DNA from: Buttiauxella gaviniae
GTDB lineage: Bacteria; Pseudomonadota; Gammaproteobacteria; Enterobacterales; Enterobacteriaceae
DNA length: 64,000 nucleotides
Reading direction: 5' to 3'
Assembly (NCBI RefSeq): GCF_040786275.1
Contig: NZ_JBFMVT010000002.1
Coordinates: 868,001 to 932,000 of the forward strand
Below the pieces are notes generated by a model, which made no database searches, had not been told where the DNA came from, and worked only from the letters and a program-made list of their open reading frames with translations. A program made the translations under genes and the position numbers. Shown here one piece after another: positions 44,110-51,204 of the stretch (positions within the stretch are counted from its first letter, which is position 1; each line of letters starts with the position of its first letter).

Positions 44110-45664
44110 CCTGTTTCTCCTTGTGCTCTTGCGTTAACTGGAGCAACTCTTTTAAACACTTCTGTTTAATGAAATTTTTATTAAGATTGAGTCGAGCACG
44201 CAGAATACGCGTGAGATCGGCCACCTCGTCAGGATTGGTGAATGCACGCTCATCGAATGCGTGGAACAGATAATCGCGCAACGAAACCTGCCAAAGACGC
44301 AAAGCATGACGTGCTTCCGGGAATGTAGCTGACGGGTATTGATTAAGGGTTTTCCACAACTTGCTAAAATCGGCTTCGGTTTGCTGCCAGAACGCAATAT
44401 CGATGAAGCTAAAATCCCCTTTTGCTTCTTTTGGCGTCGTGAACCACGCCTCTTTTAGCGCATAGCGCAGCAGCGGCAGACTGCTGGTTGCAAGTTCAAC
44501 AGCCGTTTGCAGCAGTTCCTTCAATTCATCCTGATGAGCTTTTGGCAAGGTGGATAACGTCAGACGGTGCTCATACCAGCAACGCGCTTTGGCATTATCC
44601 ATGTCATATCCGAAACACCATAAATTGGTCAGATGTGGCACGGTATTCATACGAATAACTTTTGCCGGAAACGTGCAGTTGAGCTTCTCCTCCGACTCTA
44701 CAACCAAACCCAGCCAGTCTTTGTACGCAAGCCCGCCGGGCTGCCCTTTCAAAGGGATCATTGGCGCACTGGCGTCTTTCGCAGCTCGCCGATAAGGTGA
44801 AAGAGGATGAATCCATGTGTCGTACTGCACGCCATAGTTTTTACTGCGCATTCTGGTCAGCAAGGCTTCGTGCATTTCCCCACATAAATCGCATTTCCCC
44901 GACGTCGATTGGCTGAAATCAATCTCAAGACGGCGTGGCATGCCCCAGTAAGCCTGAAGAGGGTGGGCATTTTCTGGAGTCACAATGTTTTTGGGGGTTT
45001 CGCTGCTGCGGGTCGCAGCCAGCCATGGGAAAATCAGAGGCAATTGCTCTTTTTCCCACTTATCACGAGCGGGAAAAACATTTAGCCAAAGCTTTCTCCA
45101 TAAAGCTTCATCCGTTTTTTGCGGAACCAATAGCGTAGTCATTGGCCCCCCGCCACGCATGCTGGTGCGGAACCCGGCTCCGGCAGCAGGAGAGTTGGTC
45201 TGTACTGTATACAAGGCCATTGCGGCACAGTGCGGGCAAAATTGCTGGTAAACACTTCGCTTCACGAAATGATCTTTATTGAGCTTTAGCGTATTTCCGC
45301 CCGGCGCATCCACCAACAACCCTGCAATCGATGAAGACTCAACGGGTAAGGTATCTAAATCCTGCAAAAAGGCGGGCTTTTGTGGGCCGAAATTAAATGC
45401 CTCAGCAATCCCTTCCAGTGCGTTATGCCAGTCTGACGGTTTAATCCCCTCTTCCCAGACTTCATCCCACTCTTCCTCATCTCGTGGTGGCGTCACGGTC
45501 TGCATCAGGCCAATCAGCAGTTGATAAGCGGCCCCCTGAAAATCCGCACGTGGCCACACCAACTCAACAATGTCATTATCAAAGAGCTGCTGTGGCGATA
45601 TTTTCCTGCGCTGCCCAGAGCGGTCGATAACGGGTAGCCAACGTTCTGTGATAAGGCAAAACAT
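44102..45664 (-). CDS. cas8e: Cascade large subunit Cas8e (Cse1/CasA)
   Basis: Cas8e recognises the PAM and recruits Cas3. The 520-residue protein begins MFCLITERWLPVIDRSGQRRKISPQQLFDN, close to other Cse1 proteins. It has the N-terminal globular domain with the QTNSPAAGAGFRTSMRGGGPMTTLL loop, a Cys pair in CDLCGEMHEALL, and a C-terminal helical bundle. AAGGAG precedes the ATG. It is the first gene of the Cascade-cas1-cas2 operon, separated from cas3 by a 400-bp control region. Confidence 0.95.
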   Translation of the reverse strand: MFCLITERWLPVIDRSGQRRKISPQQLFDNDIVELVWPRADFQGAAYQLLIGLMQTVTPPRDEEEWDEVWEEGIKPSDWHNALEGIAEAFNFGPQKPAFLQDLDTLPVESSSIAGLLVDAPGGNTLKLNKDHFVKRSVYQQFCPHCAAMALYTVQTNSPAAGAGFRTSMRGGGPMTTLLVPQKTDEALWRKLWLNVFPARDKWEKEQLPLIFPWLAATRSSETPKNIVTPENAHPLQAYWGMPRRLEIDFSQSTSGKCDLCGEMHEALLTRMRSKNYGVQYDTWIHPLSPYRRAAKDASAPMIPLKGQPGGLAYKDWLGLVVESEEKLNCTFPAKVIRMNTVPHLTNLWCFGYDMDNAKARCWYEHRLTLSTLPKAHQDELKELLQTAVELATSSLPLLRYALKEAWFTTPKEAKGDFSFIDIAFWQQTEADFSKLWKTLNQYPSATFPEARHALRLWQVSLRDYLFHAFDERAFTNPDEVADLTRILRARLNLNKNFIKQKCLKELLQLTQEHKEKQDV

Positions 45665-45682
45665 GGAATCTCCTTTAAAATA

Positions 45683-45699
45683 GCCCCCACCCTAGGGGC
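45683..45699 (-). promoter_or_regulatory. Hairpin just upstream of the cas8e ribosome site
   Basis: On the - strand GCCCC-TAGGGTG-GGGGC is followed by TATTTTAAAGGAG, the last bases being the cas8e ribosome site. It may be a weak attenuator or an mRNA 5'-end structure. The role is not known. Confidence 0.4.
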
Positions 45700-45895
45700 A
45701 TTGAGCAATCCTTACAAACCAAACCATAAGAATGAAATGATTAATTCCCACTCACCATGCTGGCGACGTTTAAAGATTATTTTCATTTACATCCATTTTG
45801 TTATTTGACTCCTCACAGAACGCTACTGTTATACAGGCTCGGCAACGATATGTAGTGTCCACCTTATTTGGCGTTCTAATGTTTGCCGCCAACAC

Positions 45896-45924
45896 AGATT
45901 ACGCTCAAGCAAAGTCAATATCAA
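45896..45924 (-). promoter_or_regulatory. Candidate promoter of the cas8e-cas2 operon (Pcas)
   Basis: On the - strand, TTGATA (-35, 45924-45919), an exact 17-bp spacer and TAATCT (-10, 45901-45896) form the best promoter in the 400-bp cas3-cas8e gap. The start would be near 45889, leaving a leader of about 225 bases. The same gap in E. coli holds the H-NS- and LeuO-controlled Pcas. Confidence 0.5.
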
Positions 45925-45925
45925 T

Positions 45926-45948
45926 AAGTGTATAGTTAGAAAAGGATT
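45926..45948 (+). promoter_or_regulatory. Self-target (PAM plus protospacer) of the mini-array guide
   Basis: AAG, the preferred type I-E PAM, stands at 45926-45928. It is followed by TGTATAGTTAGAAAAG (45929-45944), equal to the first 16 bases of the mini-array guide except at position 6. The PAM lies one base from the -35 of the candidate Pcas, and the far end of the protospacer touches the -35 of the + strand promoter. Cascade bound here would be expected to block both. Confidence 0.8.
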
Positions 45949-45975
45949 AATATTTAAAAGTTAATAGAAGATAAT
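45947..45975 (+). promoter_or_regulatory. Candidate + strand promoter of the mini-array
   Basis: TTAATA (-35, 45947-45952), a 17-bp spacer and GATAAT (-10, 45970-45975) would start RNA near 45982, about 20 bases before the first repeat. It is divergent from Pcas, in the manner of the anti-Pcas promoter known in E. coli, for which I know no assigned function. Confidence 0.45.
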
Positions 45976-46003
45976 TGGAAACATTGTTAATCTTTTATGG
46001 CTA

Positions 46004-46081
46004 GTATTCCCCGCAACTGCGGGGATAAACCGTGTATTGTTAGAAAAGCTATTCGTTCCCCACGTCAGTGGGGACTTCCCT
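46004..46081 (+). ncRNA. crRNA-like mini-array (two degenerate repeats, one 20-nt guide), CreR-type candidate
   Basis: The first repeat (46004-46032) begins GTATTCCCCGC, has loop AACT and ends GCGGGGATAAACCG: an intact array-1-type stem and a perfect 8-base handle. The guide TGTATTGTTAGAAAAGCTAT (46033-46052) follows. The second repeat (46053-46081) keeps an array-2-type stem, GTTCCCCAC-GTCA-GTGGGGAC, but its handle has decayed to CTTCCCT. Cas6e cutting would yield a single crRNA of about 49 bases instead of 61. The guide is 12 bases shorter than normal, i.e. two Cas7 steps. It reads opposite to both arrays and into the 3' end of cas3. Relic repeats are the alternative; the PAM-flanked self-target argues for function. 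Confidence 0.8.
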
Positions 46082-48716
46082 CAAGACCTGATTCTTTACT
46101 GTAAAACTCTGCAACCTTATCCCGCTCCAGAAGAGCTACCTGGGCTGCGGGATTGCGGATAGTTAACCGCATTTTTTCTAGCGCCTCGCCTTCCAGATGC
46201 GGGATTTTCTGAGCCAGCGTTTTCCACAACGAAGGCCGGATGGACAAGCGACTTTGTTCCCAGGGGTACGCATCCCCTTCAGCATAAGGTTCGCCATCTT
46301 GCCAGGTGAGATAGAGATCAACCGTGTCTGCATTCAAACGAGTCGCCAGATCAAGATTATCCCAGGGATAATCACTGGCTTTACGTGCATAACCCTCGTC
46401 GCGCCGCAGCAGCGTTTGAGCGGCAATTCCACTGGCGCTGAAGCTTTTCCCCATTGCCAGATCGCTTGCAGGCTGTAGATCAGATGGCGCGGCAATCCAT
46501 TCCGCATACACACTTTCGACTAGTTCACGGGCATCTTCCGGCATCCGAATTGCCCCTTTCTCACGGAGAATTTGCTGTGTGCGCCAGAGGCAAGCGTGAT
46601 CGGCATAGACAAAACCCGTTCCCGGGATAGATTCCTTTAACCAGTCAGATTCAGGGTCGGTCTGCCAGGCGGGTGCCAAAATATGGAGTACCGGAGGGAT
46701 TCGCGTTCCACGTTGATGCCGTTGCAGGCGACCTGCACGTTGAATAAGTAAGTCGATAGGGGCCAAGTCACTAATCATCACGTCCAGATCAATATCCAGA
46801 CTTTGTTCAATAACCTGTGTGGCGATAAGAACCTTGCTACGCCGACCAGCGGCGGTGCTTTCTTTACCAAATTGGTCCAGAGCCTGGGTTTCGACCTTCA
46901 TCCGGTCAACAAAAGCAAAGCGGCTATGGAACAGCAGTAAATCCTCTTCAGGAAGGGTTCCGCACTCCTTCAGTTGGCGATAAACCTCAATCGCTTCATC
47001 CACAGTATTTCGAATCCAGCAGATGCATTGCCCGAGACTTACTGCCTGTTTGATTAGATCAACAGCCTGTTGCGTTTCTGTGAGCCACGCTACCCCCACC
47101 TCACGGGAAACTTCAGGACGTGTGGAAGTAAAGCTTTCATGAAGCGTTTCGGTAGTCAGCAGAGAAAACCAGGGGTATTGCGCATCCGGAGTCGGGTTGG
47201 GTAATTTGCCCCCCGTTCCTTTCTGGAATGCGCGCAGAAGTTTGTTACGCAATGAGTAAGGCAATGTGGCGCTGAGGATGATCGCACTCCCGCCCTGGGC
47301 CGCATGGAAGGTGAGCAAACCTTCCAGAAGACGAACCATATAGCTGTCATAAGCATGGACTTCATCTAAAATCAGTAACTTGCCAAAAAGGCCAAGTAAC
47401 CGCAGTGACTGGTGTTTAAAAGGCATCACCGCCATCAATACCTGATCGAGCGTACCGACACCGACTTCAGCCAGTAGCGATTTTTTCCGTGAATCCGCAA
47501 ACCAGGCATTGCAGGCGCTGCTGGCGGAACTTTCACCAGCCTCATAGTTAAGCTGCCCGCGATTCTCATCCCCCCATAATGAGTGGTTAAAATCATCAGA
47601 CATATGGCGCGCACCATGCGCCAGAACCAGCGAAGGCAAACTGCTTTGCGTAAACAAAGCCCGATACGCCAGAGAGAGGCGACGGAACATGGCGTTTGAA
47701 GTCGCCATCGTAGGAAGCCCGACATACAGGCTATCGCTCTTTCCGGCTGACATCAGGCGGTGGGCCAGAATCAGTGCAGCTTCCGTTTTCCCGGCCCCAG
47801 TAACATCTTCGAGAACCAGCAACTGCGGGCCCGGGGCAGAAATATCGACTTCTAACGCTTTTTGCTGAAGCGGTGTCAAATGTTCAATAAAGGGAAATAA
47901 CGCCTGATAAGAATGAAAAGTCTGTGTTGTGGAAGGATTTGGTAATTGCTGCAATGCTCGTTGCGCCAGGATTTGGGCTTTTTGCCAGTACTCAGCGAGA
48001 GGCAAAATATCACTCACCAGGGGAAAGTAAGACTGGTTTGAACCTAGCCAATCAGCCAGCACCGTCAACCCAGCCAGCAGCCAACTACTCTGCTTCAACT
48101 TATCTCGCCAGTCTTTGTCAGCAAAGAATCCAGGTATGGCATCAACGTCTAGTAATAACGAAAGGTCGGAAAGCCAATTCTCCGCAGCGATTTTATCCTC
48201 TTCAGTAAATGCCTGAGTTCCTTTGACTTCAGTTTCTGGCGGTTTTCCATGGTGCCCCGTTGCGATGCTAAACCAGCAATCAAGCGCATAACGGGATTTC
48301 TTTTTTTGTTCACAAATAGGAATGGCGCTGCAAAGACCTTCTTGCCAGCGCAGTGAAATATAGTCTTTCCACAGCCAGTAACCCAATGAATCATGGCGGG
48401 CGCAGTATGCTTTGCCGCTCACGGCTGGAACTAATAATGGATGTGCCCCGCGAAATAACTGCTGGAAGCCGCGAGCAAATTTTCCGAGATCATGAGCGCC
48501 GAGAATCCATGCAAACCAGCGAGCGGCTTCATCGCGATTAAATCCAAGCTCAGCAAAAATATCTGCTGCATGAAAGTGGTTACTCATCACCATCTGCCAG
48601 CCACACGCGGCAACATCCAGACTGTGCCAGGGCAATAAATGATAAGCCGAACTATCAGGGTCGTCTTTTCGACTCGTTTTTCCCCAATAGTGGAAATAAT
48701 CGGATTGCTGATTCAT
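46065..48716 (-). CDS. cas3: CRISPR-associated helicase-nuclease Cas3 (type I-E)
   Basis: Cas3 is recruited to Cascade R-loops and unwinds and shreds the target. The 883-residue protein has an N-terminal HD nuclease (His in LLPWHSLDVAACG, HD in GAHDLGKFARGF, HH in TGHHGKP). An SF2 helicase follows: Walker A DVTGAGKTEAAL near 306, DEVHAYD near 450, SATLP, and QRAGRLQRHQR near 660. A C-terminal domain completes it. It is transcribed separately from Cascade. Its last codons and stop lie inside the second hairpin of the mini-array. Confidence 0.96.
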   Translation of the reverse strand: MNQQSDYFHYWGKTSRKDDPDSSAYHLLPWHSLDVAACGWQMVMSNHFHAADIFAELGFNRDEAARWFAWILGAHDLGKFARGFQQLFRGAHPLLVPAVSGKAYCARHDSLGYWLWKDYISLRWQEGLCSAIPICEQKKKSRYALDCWFSIATGHHGKPPETEVKGTQAFTEEDKIAAENWLSDLSLLLDVDAIPGFFADKDWRDKLKQSSWLLAGLTVLADWLGSNQSYFPLVSDILPLAEYWQKAQILAQRALQQLPNPSTTQTFHSYQALFPFIEHLTPLQQKALEVDISAPGPQLLVLEDVTGAGKTEAALILAHRLMSAGKSDSLYVGLPTMATSNAMFRRLSLAYRALFTQSSLPSLVLAHGARHMSDDFNHSLWGDENRGQLNYEAGESSASSACNAWFADSRKKSLLAEVGVGTLDQVLMAVMPFKHQSLRLLGLFGKLLILDEVHAYDSYMVRLLEGLLTFHAAQGGSAIILSATLPYSLRNKLLRAFQKGTGGKLPNPTPDAQYPWFSLLTTETLHESFTSTRPEVSREVGVAWLTETQQAVDLIKQAVSLGQCICWIRNTVDEAIEVYRQLKECGTLPEEDLLLFHSRFAFVDRMKVETQALDQFGKESTAAGRRSKVLIATQVIEQSLDIDLDVMISDLAPIDLLIQRAGRLQRHQRGTRIPPVLHILAPAWQTDPESDWLKESIPGTGFVYADHACLWRTQQILREKGAIRMPEDARELVESVYAEWIAAPSDLQPASDLAMGKSFSASGIAAQTLLRRDEGYARKASDYPWDNLDLATRLNADTVDLYLTWQDGEPYAEGDAYPWEQSRLSIRPSLWKTLAQKIPHLEGEALEKMRLTIRNPAAQVALLERDKVAEFYSKESGLEGSPH

Positions 48717-48834
48717 GTTCAGTCGTCAAATATATATGCATACGACTACTAGAGCGTAAGTAGGATTTTTTATTTTTGATATCAATCAGATCATTTTGTA
48801 TTTAACGGGGTTTTGTTCTGATAAATGGATATTT

Positions 48835-50023
48835 CTTTTCTCCCCCACAAGTGTGGGGAACACAGATAGTCGATGTAGTCAGCGTTGTGGAAGTCCGGTT
48901 TATCCCCACTCGCGTGGGGAACACGTCCGCCGCAGTGATTGGGTCAGCCATGGTTACGGTTTATCCCCACTCGCGTGGGGAACACACAACCTGACTCTTC
49001 AGCTCGTCACGCTCTGCCGGTTTATCCCCACTCGCGTGGGGAACACCCGACGCTGTTTCGCTGCACGTCGCTCTGCTGCGGTTTATCCCCACTCGCGTGG
49101 GGAACACTTCGGTCATTTCGATAGTTCCCTCTGTTGTTGCGGTTTATCCCCACTCGCGTGGGGAACACTCATGGATGCTGCCCAATTTAACGAATCGCAA
49201 CGGTTTATCCCCACTCGCGTGGGGAACACTATGCGTCATTTCAGGACAGATGGCGTATATGCGGTTTATCCCCACTCGCGTGGGGAACACCAAAGCCATT
49301 TTCGGTCACACAGAAACGGATGCGGTTTATCCCCACTCGCGTGGGGAACACGCTGGTAGAGGCGCAGGATGATGATGATATAACGGTTTATCCCCACTCG
49401 CGTGGGGAACACATAAACTTACTCAGCATGGTTTCATATATGGTCGGTTTATCCCCACTCGCGTGGGGAACACTGAGCCATTTTCTCCAGGCTTATCAGC
49501 AGACTCGGTTTATCCCCACTCGCGTGGGGAACACCCTCTGGATAATTTCAACCAATCGCCTGACATCGGTTTATCCCCACTCGCGTGGGGAACACGGGAA
49601 ATCACTAGCTGGAGAGGCTGGCTATGGTCGGTTTATCCCCACTCGCGTGGGGAACACACCATTCGGCATTGTTCGGCAATCAGCGCCGCCGGTTTATCCC
49701 CACTCGCGTGGGGAACACTTGCGGCAGTAACAAAAGCTGTGGTTGCGATGCGGTTTATCCCCACTCGCGTGGGGAACACTTCCTCTCCCGCCAGCAGCTG
49801 GCCTTTTTCATCGGTTTATCCCCACTCGCGTGGGGAACACATGTCGGCCGGAAGGTAACTGACAGCCATATCCGGTTTATCCCCACTCGCGTGGGGAACA
49901 CGTTTAGCACGGTAATCGCCGCACCTGATGCGCCGGTTTATCCCCACTCGCGTGGGGAACACGCTCTTGTCACCGCGTGGCAAGTTGTAGAACGCGGTTT
50001 ATCCCCACTCGCGTGGGGAACAC
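48835..50023 (-). CRISPR. CRISPR array 2: 20 repeats (last one degenerate), 19 spacers
   Basis: Nineteen consensus repeats plus a decayed terminal repeat at the left (48835-48863, eight mismatches). On the - strand the repeat is GTGTTCCCCAC, loop GCGA, then GTGGGGATAAACCG: two compensated stem changes and a different loop compared with array 1. The period is 61 bases except for one spacer of 33 (49596-49628). The leader is at the right end. The array lies about 120 bases upstream of cas3. Confidence 0.98.
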
Positions 50024-50110
50024 TCTAAAAATATCTTACTGATCTATAAATATTTTTTTAACTTTAAAAATCCACCGGTTTTTTCTAATTTTTAAAGTGC
50101 ACAACTCTTT
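50024..50110 (-). promoter_or_regulatory. Leader of CRISPR array 2
   Basis: AT-rich sequence right after the newest repeat, sharing TCTAAAA, AAAATCCACC and CTAATTTTTAAAG with the array 1 leader. This marks the transcription start side and the integration end. The rest of the gap to cysH (50111-50320) shows nothing I recognise. Confidence 0.75.
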
Positions 50111-50320
50111 GAATTTAAAATGATAAAAGATCACTCATACGGTGAATGACAAAATTCCCCGGCGGCTTCATGCTTATCTGGATGACTAAACAATCTTTAC
50201 TGTCTTGAGGGGATTAATTAACCATTAATTATTCAAGCAGTTATTGATTAACGTCAGGTAGTCTTTAAGGGAGAAACATTCAGGAGGGAATAACTTAATT
50301 ACAGCAATAAATATAAAATA

Positions 50321-50356
50321 ACGCCGACCCTCTCTTTAAGGAGAGAAAGTCGGCGT
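50321..50356 (-). terminator. cysH terminator
   Basis: ACGCCGAC and GTCGGCGT enclose a second stem CTCTC-TTTAAG-GAGAG. On the - strand it is followed by TATTTTATATTT, 8 bases after the cysH stop. Confidence 0.8.
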
Positions 50357-50363
50357 TCAGCAA

Positions 50364-51098
50364 TCAACCTTCGTGAAGACCACATTCACGCTTCAAACCA
50401 AAGAAACGGGTTTCTTCTTCTGCCATACCCTCTTCCCATTTGCGCGTGGTGTGGGTATCGCCGACGGAAAGATAGCCCTGATCCCACAGCGGGTGGTATT
50501 TCAGGCCGTTGGCGGTCAGGTACTGGTAAACCTGGCGGTTGTCCCAGTCGATGATCGGCAGAATTTTGAATACTTCGCGCTGAATCGCCAGCACCGGCAA
50601 ATTCGCCCGGCTGCCGGATTGCTCACGGCGTAAACCCGCAAACCAAGTTTGCCCGTTAAGCTCACGCAATGCGCGGTTCATCGGCTCGACTTTGTTGATG
50701 TCATTGTATTTTTCAATGCCCTCAACGCCCTGCTCCCACAGTTTTCCGTAGCGCGCTTCCTGCCAGGCGGCACTCTCTTTGGCGCTGAAGACTTTCAGGT
50801 TCAATTTCAGCTTGTCCGTCAGCTCATCGATAAACTGGTAAGTTTCCGGGAACAGGTAGCCCGTATCAGTGAGAATGACCGGAATATTGGGAAACTGCTG
50901 CGTAACCAAGTGCAGGCTTACCGCCGCCTGAATACCAAAACTTGAGGACAACACAAACTCGCCCGGAAGATTTTCCAGCGACCAGGTCACGCGCTGCTCG
51001 GCGCTAAGTTTTTCGAGCTGAGCGTTGACCTCAGCCAGCGCCATTACACGCTCGACTTTCGGTAATTCATTCAGTGCTTTTAGATCGAGTACGGACAT
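50364..51098 (-). CDS. cysH: Phosphoadenosine phosphosulfate reductase CysH
   Basis: CysH reduces PAPS to sulfite with thioredoxin. The start [14 protein letters not shown] gives 244 residues, as in E. coli. An ATG 45 bases upstream is rejected because the extra residues are not family sequence. Motifs are [15 protein letters not shown] (PP-loop), [13 protein letters not shown], and the C-terminal redox Cys in KRECGLHEG. It is last in cysJIH. Confidence 0.97.
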   Translation of the reverse strand: MSVLDLKALNELPKVERVMALAEVNAQLEKLSAEQRVTWSLENLPGEFVLSSSFGIQAAVSLHLVTQQFPNIPVILTDTGYLFPETYQFIDELTDKLKLNLKVFSAKESAAWQEARYGKLWEQGVEGIEKYNDINKVEPMNRALRELNGQTWFAGLRREQSGSRANLPVLAIQREVFKILPIIDWDNRQVYQYLTANGLKYHPLWDQGYLSVGDTHTTRKWEEGMAEEETRFFGLKRECGLHEG

Positions 51099-51125
51099 AC
51101 GTGCCTCGCTTGTTGGTGAACCAGT

Positions 51126-51195
51126 GGTGGATGGCGCTGACACTTATCCACCCTACAAGTCCGTCATAGGACGGGTAAGCAATGCGCCACCCGCC
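51126..51195. repeat. Pair of inverted REP elements (BIME) between cysI and cysH
   Basis: GGTGGATGGCGCTGACACTT with ATCCACCCTACAA is a typical REP. It is followed in the opposite orientation by CGGGTAAGCAATGCGCCACC, a second one. Lying inside the cysJIH operon, the pair could stabilise the upstream cysJI mRNA. Confidence 0.75.
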
Positions 51196-51204
51196 GTTAA
51201 ACCG

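Noticed and set aside
45896-45918. TTGACT (45913-45918 on the - strand) as the -35 of Pcas
   Set aside because: No acceptable -10 at 16-18 bp; TTGATA with TAATCT at exactly 17 bp is better.
46004-46081. Mini-array as plain rho-independent terminators for cas3
   Set aside because: Hairpins are present, but no T-run follows directly on the - strand, and the intact handle plus PAM-flanked target are not explained by termination.
48717-48834. Second target of the mini-array guide in the cas3 promoter region
   Set aside because: I looked for the guide seed with an AAG-type PAM on both strands; only a loose TTTGTATTT was seen, without a PAM or an extended match.
48796-50028. Open frames across CRISPR array 2 with repeated VYPHSRGEH / FIPTRVGNT peptides
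   Set aside because: Same cause: a 61-base period and stop-free repeats; not genes.
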